Positions 19,150 to 29,813 are shown, counted from the first letter of the stretch. The stretch: DNA of 59,843 nt from Flavobacteriales bacterium (GCA_947466425.1 CANIBZ010000012.1:1-59843); one strand, 5' to 3'. Notes: generated from the letters alone by a model not told the origin. Numbers and translations are program-made.

Positions 19150-21087
19150 ATGTCGACATTCACTCCAGGCCCGCTACTCGCTCAGTTCGATAATCCCATT
19201 GCCCTTCGCAATGGCTTAAAAGACGAGCAACTCAAACAATTGTGTACAGAACTTCGTCAGTTCATTGTTGACATCGTATCTGAAAAAGGCGGACACTTCG
19301 GAGCAAGTTTAGGTGTGGTTGAAATGACCGTTGCTCTTCATTACGTTTTCGAAACGCCCTACGATCAATTGATTTGGGACGTTGGGCACCAGGCATACGG
19401 ACATAAAATCTTAACGGGAAGAAGAGACAATTTCCACACAAATAGAATTTACAAAGGTCTTTCGGGTTTCCCGAAAAGAAGCGAAAGCGAGTACGATACG
19501 TTTGGAGTTGGACACAGTTCCACTTCAATTTCTGCGGCCATTGGAATGGCAGTTGCTAGCAAAGTGAAGGAAGAAAAAGATCGTCAGGTTATTGCCGTCA
19601 TCGGAGATGGTGCAATGACTGCAGGTCTAGCCTTCGAAGGTCTGAACCACGGTTCTACCGCGGATTGCAACGTGCTTGTTGTGTTGAACGACAATTGCAT
19701 GAGCATTGACCCGAATGTGGGTGCGTTGAAAGAATACTTAACAGACATTACGACTTCGCACACGTACAACAAAGTGAAAGACGATGTTTGGCAGTTGTTG
19801 GGAAAGGTTTCGAAATTCGGACCGAACGCGCAACACATTGCACACAAAATTTCTGAAGCGCTGAAAGGCACGTTAATCAAAGAAAGTAATTATTTCGAAT
19901 CGTTGAAGTGGAGATACTTCGGTCCAATTGATGGGCACGATGTGGATTATATGGTGAAGGTAATGCGCGATTTGAAAGACATTCCTGGCCCGAAAATTTT
20001 GCACTGCGTTACGAAAAAAGGAAAAGGCTACGCTCCAGCAGAGGCGGGCTCTCCAACGAAGTGGCACGCGCCTGGACTCTTCAACAAAGAGACCGGAGAA
20101 ATTGTAAAAGTGGTTCCGAAAAATCCGCAACCACCGTTGTATCAAGATGTATTCGGACATACCATTATTGAATTAGCAGAGAAGAACGAAAAGATTGTGG
20201 GAGTTACTCCAGCAATGCCAAGCGGATGTTCTTTGAAACTGATGATGGAGGCTATGCCGAAGCGTGCCTTCGACGTGGGAATTGCCGAGCAACACGCAGT
20301 TACTTTTTCTGCGGGAATGGCTACGCAAGGACTGGTGCCTTTCTGTAATATTTATTCAAGCTTCATGCAACGCGCCTATGACCAAGTCATTCACGACGTT
20401 GCCATTCAAAAATTAAATGTCGTTTTCTGTTTAGATCGCGGTGGATTGGTTGGCGCTGATGGCCCTACACACCACGGTGCATATGATTTAGCTTACATGC
20501 GTTGTATTCCTAATATGGTTGTTTCAAGCCCAATGAACGAAAGTGAATTGCGCGATTTAATGTATACCGGGCAGCTTCCAGATCAAGGTCCATTCAGCAT
20601 TCGCTACCCAAGAGGAAACGGAGTTATGACCGACTGGAAAACACCTATGAAAGAAATTAAAGTAGGAACGGGAAGTAAGATAAAGTCGGGTGACGACGTT
20701 GCTATTCTAACGATTGGTCCAATTGGAAATTATGCCGTGAAGGCATGCGAAAACCTTGCTGAGCAAGGCATTTCAGCAGCTCATTACGATATGCGTTTCG
20801 CGAAACCAATTGATGAATTAATGCTTCATGAAGTATTCGGAAAATTCAAGCATGTGATTACGGTGGAAGACGGATGTGTTCAAGGTGGAATGGGAAGTGC
20901 TGTGATTGAATTCATGGCCGATAACGGTTACACTGCACAAGTGAAGCGTTTGGGAATTCCTGATCAATACATAGAGCACGGAACACAAGATCAGCTTTAT
21001 GCAGAATGTGGTTACGATGTAGCTGGAATGGTTCGCACAGCAGTTGAATTGGTTGAAAAGGAAGCAGTACAATCCTTAGGCGCGTGA
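19150..21087 (+). CDS. dxs: 1-deoxy-D-xylulose-5-phosphate synthase
   Basis: 645 residues from ATG 19150 (MSTFTPGPLL); a start at 19132 would overlap the promoter box. This thiamine-diphosphate enzyme joins pyruvate and glyceraldehyde 3-phosphate in the first step of the MEP isoprenoid pathway. Visible: GHQAYGHK, the ThDP/Mg motif GDGAMTAGLAFEGLNH, the catalytic-domain Glu in DVGIAEQHAVTF and DRGGLVGADGPTHHG. The stop overlaps the GTG of the next gene by 4 nt, so the two are translationally coupled. Confidence 0.96.
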   Translation: MSTFTPGPLLAQFDNPIALRNGLKDEQLKQLCTELRQFIVDIVSEKGGHFGASLGVVEMTVALHYVFETPYDQLIWDVGHQAYGHKILTGRRDNFHTNRIYKGLSGFPKRSESEYDTFGVGHSSTSISAAIGMAVASKVKEEKDRQVIAVIGDGAMTAGLAFEGLNHGSTADCNVLVVLNDNCMSIDPNVGALKEYLTDITTSHTYNKVKDDVWQLLGKVSKFGPNAQHIAHKISEALKGTLIKESNYFESLKWRYFGPIDGHDVDYMVKVMRDLKDIPGPKILHCVTKKGKGYAPAEAGSPTKWHAPGLFNKETGEIVKVVPKNPQPPLYQDVFGHTIIELAEKNEKIVGVTPAMPSGCSLKLMMEAMPKRAFDVGIAEQHAVTFSAGMATQGLVPFCNIYSSFMQRAYDQVIHDVAIQKLNVVFCLDRGGLVGADGPTHHGAYDLAYMRCIPNMVVSSPMNESELRDLMYTGQLPDQGPFSIRYPRGNGVMTDWKTPMKEIKVGTGSKIKSGDDVAILTIGPIGNYAVKACENLAEQGISAAHYDMRFAKPIDELMLHEVFGKFKHVITVEDGCVQGGMGSAVIEFMADNGYTAQVKRLGIPDQYIEHGTQDQLYAECGYDVAGMVRTAVELVEKEAVQSLGA

Positions 21088-21887
21088 TTAATTCTTCCAA
21101 CGGACAAATTCTTCACTATTCCATATTCAATCACGACAGTTCGAACGAATGGGTAACGTTCATTCACGGGGCTGGAGGAAGCAGTGCCATCTGGTTCAAA
21201 CAGATTCGCGCATTTCAAAAACACTTCAATGTGTTGCTCATTGATCTACGCGGACATGGACAATCGAAAAACGTTCGTCCGCTTAAAAAAGAAAAATACA
21301 ACTTCGAAGAAATAGGCAACGAAGTCATTGAAGTGCTTGAACATTTGAAAATCAAATGCACGCACTTCGTTGGCATTTCCATGGGAACCATTGTCATTCG
21401 TGACATTAGCGAACGCGCCACTTCTTTGGTGAAATCCATGATCTTGGCTGGCGCAACCATGAAGCTGAATGTTCGCGGACAAATTCTTATGCGTTTCGGA
21501 CAAACCTTCAAGTCGCTAATTCCCTATCTCATTCTTTACAGACTTTTCGCCTTCATTATTATGCCGAAAAAAAGCAATTCGGAAGCGCGAAACTTATTCA
21601 TTCGGGAAGCGAAAAAGCTCGAGCAAACCGAATTCAAAAAATGGTTCGGCCTCGTCTCTCAAGTCAACCCGCTTCTATCTTCCTTCCGAAAAAAAGAAAC
21701 TCCCGCAAAGACGCTCTACGTCATGGGCGCAGAAGATCACATGTTTCTTCCTTCCATAAAAAAACTCGCATTGCGATTCTCTTCCTCTGAACTCATCGTT
21801 GTTCCCAACAGCGGTCATGTGGTGAATATTGAGAAGCCGGGGGAGTTTAATGAGATTTGTATTTCGTTCCTTCACGCTTCGCGATGA
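21084..21887 (+). CDS. Alpha/beta-hydrolase
   Basis: 267 residues starting at GTG 21084 inside the dxs stop (GTGA overlap). The hydrolase fold is clear: oxyanion loop HGAGGS, LLIDLRGHGQS, nucleophile elbow GISMG (Ser, about residue 99), acid in GAEDHMF and His in NSGHVVN. The substrate is not evident, and the lid domain is helical. Coupling to dxs may be simple operon sharing. The stop codon is the TGA of a GATGAC linker, so the last residues (HASR) come from the repeat array that follows. Confidence 0.88.
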   Translation: MINSSNGQILHYSIFNHDSSNEWVTFIHGAGGSSAIWFKQIRAFQKHFNVLLIDLRGHGQSKNVRPLKKEKYNFEEIGNEVIEVLEHLKIKCTHFVGISMGTIVIRDISERATSLVKSMILAGATMKLNVRGQILMRFGQTFKSLIPYLILYRLFAFIIMPKKSNSEARNLFIREAKKLEQTEFKKWFGLVSQVNPLLSSFRKKETPAKTLYVMGAEDHMFLPSIKKLALRFSSSELIVVPNSGHVVNIEKPGEFNEICISFLHASR

Positions 21888-21992
21888 CACCGAAGGTGAT
21901 GACGGCGTAGCCGATGACGCTGCGCGATGACCGTTCCGGATGACCCTGCTGGTCATCACAACGTGTTGTGTCATCGGCTCCGCCGTTTTGAT
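21878..21992. repeat. Mini-hairpin array C2, GATGAC/GTCATC linker family
   Basis: Units ACC-GAA-GGT, GGC-GTA-GCC and CCG-TTC-CGG are joined by GATGAC (five copies), then the orientation flips at GATGACC-CTGCT-GGTCATC, followed by ACAAC-based and GGC-TCC-GCC units joined by GTCATC. It uses the same linker as array C1, 14 kb away. It lies between a stop codon and the -7 box of the TonB receptor gene. Confidence 0.9.
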
Positions 21993-22004
21993 TATCTTCG
22001 CAAC

Positions 22005-24308
22005 ATGCGCTTCCGCCTTATCCTTCTCTTAACAATTCTTGCGACTTCGCTTTCAGCGCAGACATTAAAAGTTCGCATTTTCGACGAAACTTCTCGTGAG
22101 CCTTTGCCCGGTGCAATGGTGTTCTCGAAGAAAGTTACCATTGGTGTTAGTGATCTTTCAGGGACTTCCAAATTGAATAAAGCCGATATCCTTGATTCAA
22201 TTTCGATCAAACACCTTGGCCATGCGGACAGCACAATCGCTATAACGAATGACATGTATGAAAAGGGGTTGAGCATCTTTTTGAAAGCACAAAGCTCTTC
22301 CACCGGAACCGTTGTCATAGGCTCTTCGCGCTACCTACAAGCGCTCGAATTGCAAACCCTAAGCATAGACGTCATTAAATCTACCGAACTCATTCAGCGT
22401 ATTACTCCGGATTTAGCGAAGGCGGTTGAACGTTTGCCGGGATTGACCATTATTGACGGACAAGCGAGTATTCGCGGTGGAAGTGGATATGCTTTCGGAG
22501 CGGGAACACGCGTGCTGCTGATTGTAGATAACCAACCTTTAATTACTGCAGATCGCAACGACATCAAATGGAATTACGTTCCGCTCGAATTAGCCGAACA
22601 AATTGAAGTGGTTAAAGGCGCGTCGTCTGTGCAATACGGAAGTGCGGCACTGAACGGAGTGATTCACGTCCGCACCGCTTATCCCGGAAAAGAACCTGAA
22701 ACATTTGTTTCAACATTTGGAACAACCTATGACAAACCGCGCGATGCATCTATGGCTTGGTGGACAGGCAATCGTATACCTTATCAAAGTGGATTGCAAT
22801 TCCGACACAAAGAACGTTTGAAGAACGGTATTGATTTGGTTGTAGGCGGAAATGTATTGCGCAGTGTGGGCTGGTTGAACGGCGAATACGAAGACCGCGA
22901 ACGTATCTCCTTCCGCACACGAAAAATTTGGAAGAACGGAAGAAGAAGTGCAGGTATAGATGGAAATGTGATGCATCAAAAGCAAGGTTTCTTTTTTATG
23001 TGGAAAGGAACCGGTTCCGATTCATATTTACCCTACAGCGAAACCACTTTGCTAAAGCTGAACGACCTGTGGGCAAACATAGATCCTTGGTTCACGGCCT
23101 TCGATAAAAAATCGAACAAACACACGCTTCGCGGTAGGTATTATTACACCCTTCAAGTAGGCGGAAAAGATTGGTATCCGGCAACAAACCTTATAAGCAC
23201 CGATTACCAATTTCAACACAACACGAAATCGAAAGGAACTTTAGTGACTGGCTTAAGTGCTACCCAATTCTTTTTTGATGATGGAAGTTTTGGCGGAAGA
23301 CACGATGGAAACTTCGCGGGCACGTATGTTCAGTTCGATCAACCGTGGAAGAAATTTCAATTCAGCGCAGGAGCACGCATGGAACTGTTCCGTTTAGACG
23401 CGATGGTTGTGCGCTCGATGCCCGTAGGAAGAGCAGGAATTAATTACGAAGCAGGAAAAAACACTTTTCTTCGCGCTTCGTTCGGACAAGGATTTCGTTT
23501 CCCTTCTCCGGCAGAGCGATTCGTTAACACAAACCTCGATATCATTCGCGTTTACCCGAATCCTAATCTCCTTCCAGAACAAGGATGGGGTGCGGAAATT
23601 GGCGTGAAGCAAAAAATAAAAATCGGTGAGTGGAATGCGTCTGCAGATGTTGCGCTTTTCTTAACACGATACAAAAACTTACTCGAGTTTTCTTTCGACC
23701 AATGGGGCACCATGAACGACCCGCTTTTAGGATTTGGATTCAAGAGCATTAACATTACCGAGGCGCAAATTGGTGGGATTGAACTTTCACTCAATGGCGA
23801 CAGTTACATTGGCGATTGGAAAGTCAATCTCGGCGGAGGTTACACCTATATCTCTCCGGTTGACTTGAACATTGCACCTGAATTAAAGTCGCTCCTGCCC
23901 TATACGAAATACGCCATTCAATCTTTTGCAGCGGATGAACGTGGACCGGATACGCCAATTTTAAAATATCGTTATCGCCACATGGGCAAGTTCAACATAG
24001 ATGCGCAATCGCCAGAAGGATTCACCATTGGAGCAGGAATAAGAGCATACAGTTATATGGAAAAAGTTGATTCTGTTTTCGTTGTGTTCGTCCCGGGATT
24101 GGCCCAATTCAGAAAAGAAAATGGCGGACCTTCAACCATACTAGATATCCGTGGAGGATACATGAAAAACGGACATCGCTTTACCCTTCAAATTACCAAT
24201 CTTACGAATGCCTTTGTCACCATTCGTCCTGCGAAGCCAGAGGCGCCGAGAGGGTTTATGTTTCAATATGCCTTAACGCTTAATAGGAAGGGCAGAAGGA
24301 AGGTCTAA
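22005..24308 (+). CDS. TonB-dependent outer-membrane receptor
   Basis: 767 residues from ATG 22005 (MRFRLILLLTILATSLSAQ, signal peptide). The 26-residue upstream extension is repeat DNA. A short carboxypeptidase-regulatory-like domain (KVRIFDETSREPLPGAMVF) precedes the plug (RLPGLTIIDGQASIRGGSGYAFGAGTRVLLIVDNQP... EQIEVVKGASSVQYGSAALNGVIHVRT) and a complete beta-barrel ending in Phe/Tyr-rich strands. It imports a ligand with TonB-ExbBD energy; the substrate is unknown and no SusD or siderophore gene is next to it. A TATCTTCG box lies 4 nt before the start. Confidence 0.92.
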   Translation: MRFRLILLLTILATSLSAQTLKVRIFDETSREPLPGAMVFSKKVTIGVSDLSGTSKLNKADILDSISIKHLGHADSTIAITNDMYEKGLSIFLKAQSSSTGTVVIGSSRYLQALELQTLSIDVIKSTELIQRITPDLAKAVERLPGLTIIDGQASIRGGSGYAFGAGTRVLLIVDNQPLITADRNDIKWNYVPLELAEQIEVVKGASSVQYGSAALNGVIHVRTAYPGKEPETFVSTFGTTYDKPRDASMAWWTGNRIPYQSGLQFRHKERLKNGIDLVVGGNVLRSVGWLNGEYEDRERISFRTRKIWKNGRRSAGIDGNVMHQKQGFFFMWKGTGSDSYLPYSETTLLKLNDLWANIDPWFTAFDKKSNKHTLRGRYYYTLQVGGKDWYPATNLISTDYQFQHNTKSKGTLVTGLSATQFFFDDGSFGGRHDGNFAGTYVQFDQPWKKFQFSAGARMELFRLDAMVVRSMPVGRAGINYEAGKNTFLRASFGQGFRFPSPAERFVNTNLDIIRVYPNPNLLPEQGWGAEIGVKQKIKIGEWNASADVALFLTRYKNLLEFSFDQWGTMNDPLLGFGFKSINITEAQIGGIELSLNGDSYIGDWKVNLGGGYTYISPVDLNIAPELKSLLPYTKYAIQSFAADERGPDTPILKYRYRHMGKFNIDAQSPEGFTIGAGIRAYSYMEKVDSVFVVFVPGLAQFRKENGGPSTILDIRGGYMKNGHRFTLQITNLTNAFVTIRPAKPEAPRGFMFQYALTLNRKGRRKV

Positions 24309-24450
24309 GAAGGTCCTGATGAAGGTGTTTTTACAAGGTCTGACGAAGGTGCTTTGCAAGGACGCTTCGCGTAGCGACCTTCCGCAGGACCTTTCGTAGA
24401 AACTTGTAACACACCTTTCGTAGAACCTTGTAACACACCTTTCGAAGAAT
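24300..24450. repeat. Mini-hairpin array B5, AAGGT/ACCTT linker family
   Basis: AAGGT linkers begin at the TonB-receptor stop codon. The centre AAGG-ACGC-TTCGCGTAGCG-ACCTT matches array B1 over about 32 bp. The right arm has TCC-GCA-GGA, TTTC-GTA-GAAA, TTC-GTA-GAA and TTC-GAA-GAA, joined by ACCTT or CACACCTT. The right end carries the likely -33 TTG of tdk (24428-24430). Confidence 0.9.
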
Positions 24451-24461
24451 CCTTATCTTTG
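24428..24461 (+). promoter_or_regulatory. Promoter of tdk (TTG-N23-TATCTTTG) partly inside array B5
   Basis: TTG 24428-24430 and TATCTTTG 24454-24461. The box ends 6 nt before ATG 24468, predicting a leaderless mRNA. The -33 element is within a mini-hairpin unit, so the array may affect tdk expression. Confidence 0.55.
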
Positions 24462-24467
24462 GACTCC

Positions 24468-25040
24468 ATGTTCCTAGAAAACACCGTAAATAGAGGAAGA
24501 AGCGCCGGCTGGATTGAAGTCGTGTGCGGGTCTATGTTTTCTGGTAAAACAGAAGAGTTGATTCGTCGTTTAAGACGCGCGGAATTCGCGAAGATGAATG
24601 TTGAAATTTTCAAACCGAAATTAGATATTCGCTACAGCGAAGAAGAAGTGGTGAGTCATGTGGGGACGAGCATTCGCTCTACTCCTGTTGAACATTCCTC
24701 TCAAATATTATTGCTTGCTTCGACAGCAGAAGTGATTGGAATTGACGAAGCACAATTCTTCGACGATGGACTTCCGGAAGTTTGCAATCAACTGGCGAAT
24801 ATGGGTGTTCGCGTTATTGTTGCTGGATTAGACATGGATTATACGGGTAAACCTTTTGGACCTATGCCGCATTTGTTAGCCATTGCCGAATATGTGACGA
24901 AGGTTCACGCCATCTGTGTTGAAACAGGTCAATTGGCGCATTACTCGCACAGAATAATTGAAGGCGATAAACAAGTTCAATTGGGTGAAAAGGAGTCGTA
25001 TGTTCCGCTTTCACGCGCAGCGTTTGTAAAAAAGAAGTGA
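24468..25040 (+). CDS. tdk: Thymidine kinase (type II) lacking most zinc ligands
   Basis: 190 residues from ATG 24468; a TTG at 24459 overlaps the promoter box. It phosphorylates thymidine to dTMP in nucleoside salvage. The P-loop [16 protein letters not shown] and the catalytic/Walker B segment [10 protein letters not shown] are intact, as is the nucleotide-binding [14 protein letters not shown]. The structural zinc site of classical type II enzymes (two CxxC pairs) is mostly gone: only CVETG remains of the first pair, and the second region reads [10 protein letters not shown] with no Cys. This seems shared by relatives and should not abolish activity. Confidence 0.93.
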   Translation: MFLENTVNRGRSAGWIEVVCGSMFSGKTEELIRRLRRAEFAKMNVEIFKPKLDIRYSEEEVVSHVGTSIRSTPVEHSSQILLLASTAEVIGIDEAQFFDDGLPEVCNQLANMGVRVIVAGLDMDYTGKPFGPMPHLLAIAEYVTKVHAICVETGQLAHYSHRIIEGDKQVQLGEKESYVPLSRAAFVKKK

Positions 25041-25046
25041 AAAAAA

Positions 25047-25472
25047 CTATTCAGCTTTGAAATGAGTTTCAGTAATATCTCCACCGTAAGTCTCTTGAAG
25101 CCAAAGCTCCGAATTCGTTAATCGAAGTATTTTATAAGCGACCACCGTACCGCTGGTATAGATTACAACAAGATTCTCTTTGTTCAGACTTAGCTTCCAA
25201 GTACCAGACTTCGTTGACGCAACTTGACCAGAAAGAAAAGTCACTTCTGAATAAGAACCGTCCTTTTCGTATTTAAAGGATAAGGATAAGTCCGCTGCCG
25301 AGACTTGCGAGGTTAAATCAACTCCATCCACCGTATACTTTTCCAATGTCCAAGAACCAGCAATTCTAGCCTTCTTTGAACGCAAAGTAAAGTCTGGACC
25401 ATCTTCATATTTTCCGCAAGAAGCTAAAAAAAGCAATGCGAATGCAGCAAAAAATAAAGAGGTTTTTTTCAT
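25047..25472 (-). CDS. Lipocalin-like lipoprotein
   Basis: 141 residues. A lipoprotein signal with lipobox LASC at residues 16-19 is followed by a beta-rich domain (GSWTLEKYTVDGVDLTSQV...SGTWKLSLNKENLVV...ILRLTNSELWLQETY) typical of the lipocalin-like lipoproteins frequent in Bacteroidota. It is probably attached to the periplasmic side of the outer membrane or surface-exposed; function unknown. It converges with tdk with only 6 nt between stops. A TACATTTG box at 25499-25492 on the minus strand lies 19 nt upstream of the ATG. Confidence 0.8.
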   Translation of the reverse strand: MKKTSLFFAAFALLFLASCGKYEDGPDFTLRSKKARIAGSWTLEKYTVDGVDLTSQVSAADLSLSFKYEKDGSYSEVTFLSGQVASTKSGTWKLSLNKENLVVIYTSGTVVAYKILRLTNSELWLQETYGGDITETHFKAE

Positions 25473-25515
25473 GGAATTTAATTTAATACTTCAAATGTAA
25501 TAAAATTCCTTCGGG

Positions 25516-26184
25516 CTAATTTGGCAAATAACCCGTCAAAGTAACCATATAAGAGAAGTTGTATTTTGGTAAATCACCAGGTTGATTGAACAACGAGGTT
25601 AATCCTTTATTGAATCGAATCTCGACAGAATATTCATCTGTGCCATACCCTAAAGCTGCAACCAATCCAAAATCTCTTTTTGGATAGGGATAAAAACCCT
25701 TCGCATCAATAAGACTATCTGTAACCATGGTTCCTGAAATAAGCCTTTCTTTTCCGCTCGTTCTCGAACCAATTAATGATCCGTAATAAGCTCCAGCCTT
25801 GATTATTATTCCTGCATTGTCTTCCCCCATGGGAATATTCAATCCAACGCACAAAGGCACTTGTACATAATAGCGCATGTTTTTGTAGCGATTGACTGAG
25901 GTAAGTGTCGTGTTGTTTGATACAACACTTCGCGTATAAATTGTAGAGTCACCTGAGCCGTAAAAATTCACGCCTGTTGTTATTAAAAACGGCGAATCGA
26001 AATGATGTTCACCGACAAGACCAACAGAAAAATTTTGGATGTCTTTCACCCGTTCAAACTCTGCTCGTTCTCCGAGAATTTTTGATTGTCCAAATCCTAC
26101 TGTTCCTCCGAAATGTGTGAATAGCTGCGCAAATGTTTGCGAAAGGCTAAAAACAAAAATAAAAAAAATCAGAACTCGTTTCAT
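25516..26184 (-). CDS. Outer-membrane beta-barrel protein (PorT-like)
   Basis: 222 residues. A signal peptide ends near QTFAQ. Amphipathic beta-strands follow, with [15 protein letters not shown] and [16 protein letters not shown], the pattern of the small eight-stranded outer-membrane beta-barrel domain (PorT or OmpA-like). The start overlaps the alaS stop by 4 nt, so it is co-transcribed with alaS. It is followed by the lipocalin-like lipoprotein on the same strand 43 nt later. Function unknown; an envelope structural role is likely. Confidence 0.8.
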   Translation of the reverse strand: MKRVLIFFIFVFSLSQTFAQLFTHFGGTVGFGQSKILGERAEFERVKDIQNFSVGLVGEHHFDSPFLITTGVNFYGSGDSTIYTRSVVSNNTTLTSVNRYKNMRYYVQVPLCVGLNIPMGEDNAGIIIKAGAYYGSLIGSRTSGKERLISGTMVTDSLIDAKGFYPYPKRDFGLVAALGYGTDEYSVEIRFNKGLTSLFNQPGDLPKYNFSYMVTLTGYLPN

Positions 26185-28787
26185 GCATTAATAAAACTAT
26201 TTGCGGTGTTTAATACTTCTTGAATTCCACTGACATCACTTCCTCCTGCCGTTGCGAAGAACGGCTGTCCGCCGCCGCCGCCTTTAATGGCCTTCGCCCA
26301 TTCGCGAACAAGCTGACCGGCATTCCAATTCTTATCGTTCACCAACGAATCGCTTAAAGCCAAGGATATGGTTGGCTTTCCGCCTTGCACATTCGCCAAT
26401 AAAATAAACGCATTTGGAATTTCCGATTTCAATTGGAAACAAATATCCTTGATCGCATTCGCGTCTAGATCTACTTGATCAATCAACACATTCATTCCAT
26501 TTTTCTCTGTGAACTTCTCTTTCAACACGCCTTTCATTTGCATGGCTTTCTCGTGTTTCAAAGCGTCCAGTTCTTTTTCCAACAAAGAAAATTTGCTTAA
26601 CAAATCTTCCACTGCCTTGCTTGCGTTTTTGTTTTTCACTAAGGAACGAACGGCTTCCAATTCGTGGCGTTCTTCTTCCAACAACGCATCTACCGCATCG
26701 GCTGTAATGGCTTCAATTCTTCGAATACCCGCAGCAACCGCAGCTTCCGATGTTATCTGGAATGAACGAATGTCGCTGGTCTTTTGAACATGCGTTCCTC
26801 CGCACAATTCAACACTTTTTCCGAATTGAATCACACGAACTGTTGATCCATATTTTTCACCAAACAACATCATGGCACCTTGTGCTTTCGCCTCGTCCAT
26901 GGTTGCGTTCCTGTTTTCATTCAATGGGAAAGCTGCGCGAATGCGGCTGTTCACCAATTGCTCTACTTGCTTCAATTCTTCGTCGGTCATTTTCGCGAAA
27001 TGCGAAAAGTCGAAACGCAAATAATCTGCATTCACCAACGATCCTTTTTGCTCTACGTGCGTTCCCAACACTTCACGCAATGCCTCGTGTAGCAAGTGCG
27101 TTACGCTGTGATTGCGTTGTGAGCTTTCGCGCTTCGTGCGATCTACAACCGCAGTAAAAGTTGTGTTCACATTCTCTGGAAGTTGCTCTACAAAATGAAC
27201 ACTCAAGTTGTTTTCTTTCTTGGTGTCTATGACAGCAATGCTCTCGTTAATGGTTTTCAAAACGCCAGTGTCTCCTACTTGTCCACCGCCTTCAGCGTAG
27301 AACGGCGTGTTGCTCAACACCAATTGAAAACTCTCTTTTCCTTTCGCTTTAATCTTTCTGTATTTCAGAATTTTCGTTTCGCATTCCAACGAATCGTATC
27401 CAACAAATGTTGGATCTCCTGCTTGCAATTCAACCCAGTCATCGGTCTCTAATTTCGTAGCGCTGCGACTGCGTTCTTTTTGCTTGGCTAACTCTTCTTC
27501 GAATCCTGCAGCATCTACGCCCACACCTTTTTCAGAAGCAATTAACGACGTTAAGTCGAAAGGAAATCCGAAAGTATCGTACAGTTCAAAAACTGTTTTT
27601 CCATCTAACACTTCCGCTCCTTTACTGAGGTGCTCTTCTAACAACTGAATACCTTTGTCGAGTGTACGCAAGAAGCTTTCTTCTTCCTCGCGAATCACAC
27701 GCTTCACTAAATCTTTGTTTGAAATAATTTCAGGGAAGAAACCGCCCATCTCTGCTGCAAGAACATCTACCAATTCAAAAATGAAAGGATCTTTTCTGTT
27801 CAAGAAACTGTATCCGTAACGAATGGCTCTGCGCAAAATTCTTCGAATCACATAACCCGCTCCACCGCTGGCAGGAAGTTGTCCGTCTGCAATAGAGAAA
27901 GAGACAGCGCGAACGTGGTCTGCAATCACACGAATAGCAATGTCTTGTTTCGAATCGGTGCGCGTATAAGCAACACCGGATATTTTCGAAATGCGATCAA
28001 TCAATGGTGAAAACACATCGGTGTCGTAGTTCGATTGTTTTCCTTGAAGGGCAACGCACAAACGCTCGAAGCCCATTCCAGTATCTACGTGTTTGTTTGG
28101 AAGGGGTTCTAGTTCTCCGCTCGATTTGCGATTGAATTGCATGAACACGTTGTTCCAAATTTCAATCACTTGCGGATGGCTATCGTTCACCAATATTTTT
28201 CCATCGACTTTCGCACGATCTTCGTCAGAGCGAATGTCAATGTGAATTTCGCTACACGGACCGCATGGACCCGTTTCACCCATTTCCCAAAAATTGTCTT
28301 TTTTATTTCCTTTTAAAATTCTGTCTTCTGCAATGCAACGCTTCCAGATGTCGAAAGCCTCTTGATCGAATTCCAATCCTTCTTTTTCATCGCCTTCGAA
28401 AACTGTTACGTACAATCTGTCTTTTGGAAGTTTGTATACTTCAGTTAATAATTCCCACGCCCAAGTGATGGCCTCTTCCTTGAAGTAATCTCCGAACGAC
28501 CAGTTGCCCAACATTTCGAACATGGTGTGGTGGTAGGTATCTACACCCACTTCTTCCAAATCGTTGTGCTTTCCGCTAACACGAAGACACTTCTGAGAGT
28601 TCGCAATTCGCTTGTGCTCTATGGTGCCGTGGCCAAGAAATAAATCTTTGAACTGATTCATTCCCGCGTTGGTGAACATAAGCGTAGGATCGCCCTTCAC
28701 CACAATGGGTGCCGACGAAACAATGTGGTGACCTTTCGATTTGAAAAAGTCTAAAAAAGTTTGGCGAATCTCTTGAGCTGTCATCAT
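26181..28787 (-). CDS. alaS: Alanyl-tRNA synthetase
   Basis: 867-868 residues from ATG 28787 or 28784 ([19 protein letters not shown]). It charges tRNA-Ala. Catalytic core [17 protein letters not shown] and [16 protein letters not shown], editing domain with [16 protein letters not shown] and CGGTHV, and the C-Ala domain with [14 protein letters not shown] are all present. The frame extends 37 residues upstream into the divergent promoter region, which I exclude. A TAAATTTG box on the minus strand (28799-28792) ends 4 nt before the first ATG, again predicting a leaderless message. Confidence 0.97.
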   Translation of the reverse strand: MMTAQEIRQTFLDFFKSKGHHIVSSAPIVVKGDPTLMFTNAGMNQFKDLFLGHGTIEHKRIANSQKCLRVSGKHNDLEEVGVDTYHHTMFEMLGNWSFGDYFKEEAITWAWELLTEVYKLPKDRLYVTVFEGDEKEGLEFDQEAFDIWKRCIAEDRILKGNKKDNFWEMGETGPCGPCSEIHIDIRSDEDRAKVDGKILVNDSHPQVIEIWNNVFMQFNRKSSGELEPLPNKHVDTGMGFERLCVALQGKQSNYDTDVFSPLIDRISKISGVAYTRTDSKQDIAIRVIADHVRAVSFSIADGQLPASGGAGYVIRRILRRAIRYGYSFLNRKDPFIFELVDVLAAEMGGFFPEIISNKDLVKRVIREEEESFLRTLDKGIQLLEEHLSKGAEVLDGKTVFELYDTFGFPFDLTSLIASEKGVGVDAAGFEEELAKQKERSRSATKLETDDWVELQAGDPTFVGYDSLECETKILKYRKIKAKGKESFQLVLSNTPFYAEGGGQVGDTGVLKTINESIAVIDTKKENNLSVHFVEQLPENVNTTFTAVVDRTKRESSQRNHSVTHLLHEALREVLGTHVEQKGSLVNADYLRFDFSHFAKMTDEELKQVEQLVNSRIRAAFPLNENRNATMDEAKAQGAMMLFGEKYGSTVRVIQFGKSVELCGGTHVQKTSDIRSFQITSEAAVAAGIRRIEAITADAVDALLEEERHELEAVRSLVKNKNASKAVEDLLSKFSLLEKELDALKHEKAMQMKGVLKEKFTEKNGMNVLIDQVDLDANAIKDICFQLKSEIPNAFILLANVQGGKPTISLALSDSLVNDKNWNAGQLVREWAKAIKGGGGGQPFFATAGGSDVSGIQEVLNTANSFINA

Positions 28788-28791
28788 GCGC

Positions 28792-28799
28792 GCAAATTT
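28792..28799 (-). promoter_or_regulatory. TAnnTTTG box 4-7 nt before alaS
   Basis: TAAATTTG on the minus strand, followed by GCGC and two consecutive ATG codons at 28787 and 28784. No well-spaced -33 TTG was found. Confidence 0.5.
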
Positions 28800-28851
28800 A
28801 CATCTCACAAGGGAAGAAGCGATTAAAAAAAGTGACGTAAATTCGCAAAGC

Positions 28852-29811
28852 ATGAAGAAATTCAAGTACAAATACTTTTTCAATCCGAATACCCTCAATT
28901 ACGAGGCAATAACGTATACCATTCGCGACTACGCATGGATTGTAACACGTTACGTTTTAGCCGGTGTGGTTTTAGGCGGAATAGGAATTGTGCTTTACGC
29001 ATCGTTCTTTAAAGACCCAGAAACCAATCAGCTCGAGAAAAAAATAAAATACCTCGAAACGCAAATTGAAACATTCAATACTAAAATAGATACGCTTGAA
29101 TTATTTGCAACTGACTTGGAGCGTAGAGATGAAATGGTTTACCGATCCATCTTCGGCGCGGAGCCGTATGTGCGCAAATTCTCAGGATTATCTTCGAAAA
29201 CGAATAACGATTTCGCATCGGACAATGATGTTCAAGAAACGATGTTCCGTATTCGGAAATTGCAAGAAATGTTTGTGAGTCAGAGCAAGTCTTACGAAGA
29301 GATTTATTCATTGGCTCGCGGACAGGACGCTATGCTTCAAAGTATACCCGCTATTCAGCCTGTTTCGAACAAAGACTTAGAGCGTATTTCATCTGGATTT
29401 GGATATCGTATTCACCCTATTTACAAAGTGGCAAAGCTTCATGCTGGTTTAGATTTCGCAGCGGATATTGGAACCGAAATTTATGCCACCGGAGACGGAA
29501 TTGTTGAAAAAACAGAAAGTGCATTAACGGGTTATGGAAATAGCGTTGTAATTGAGCATGGATACGGGTTTCAGACTCGATATGGACACATGAGCAAAAT
29601 TATCATCGCTCAAGGGCAAAAGGTCCGAAGAGGCCAATTGATAGGGCTTGTAGGGAATACGGGGTCTTCTACTGGTCCTCACCTCCATTATGAAGTTATT
29701 AGAAACGGTGAAAAGGTAGATCCTGCGTTTTATTTTTACAACGATATTACGCCGGAGCAATACGAAGAGGTATTGCAGCGTGCTGCCAACGCCAACCAAA
29801 GTTTCGACTAA
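28852..29811 (+). CDS. M23 family peptidoglycan endopeptidase, membrane-anchored
   Basis: 319 residues from ATG 28852 ([18 protein letters not shown]); the longer frame from 28786 overlaps the alaS promoter. One transmembrane helix ([19 protein letters not shown], about residues 34-52), a coiled coil ([27 protein letters not shown]) and a C-terminal LytM domain. Zinc ligands are visible: HAGLDFA (His and Asp) and HLHYEV (His-x-His). It probably cleaves peptide cross-links during cell growth or division. The MerR gene starts 2 nt after its stop, so they share an operon. Confidence 0.92.
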   Translation: MKKFKYKYFFNPNTLNYEAITYTIRDYAWIVTRYVLAGVVLGGIGIVLYASFFKDPETNQLEKKIKYLETQIETFNTKIDTLELFATDLERRDEMVYRSIFGAEPYVRKFSGLSSKTNNDFASDNDVQETMFRIRKLQEMFVSQSKSYEEIYSLARGQDAMLQSIPAIQPVSNKDLERISSGFGYRIHPIYKVAKLHAGLDFAADIGTEIYATGDGIVEKTESALTGYGNSVVIEHGYGFQTRYGHMSKIIIAQGQKVRRGQLIGLVGNTGSSTGPHLHYEVIRNGEKVDPAFYFYNDITPEQYEEVLQRAANANQSFD

Positions 29812-29813
29812 TT

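Noticed and set aside
28786..28898. Extended starts of alaS and the M23 peptidase
   Set aside because: The extensions overlap each other across the divergent promoter and lack family similarity.
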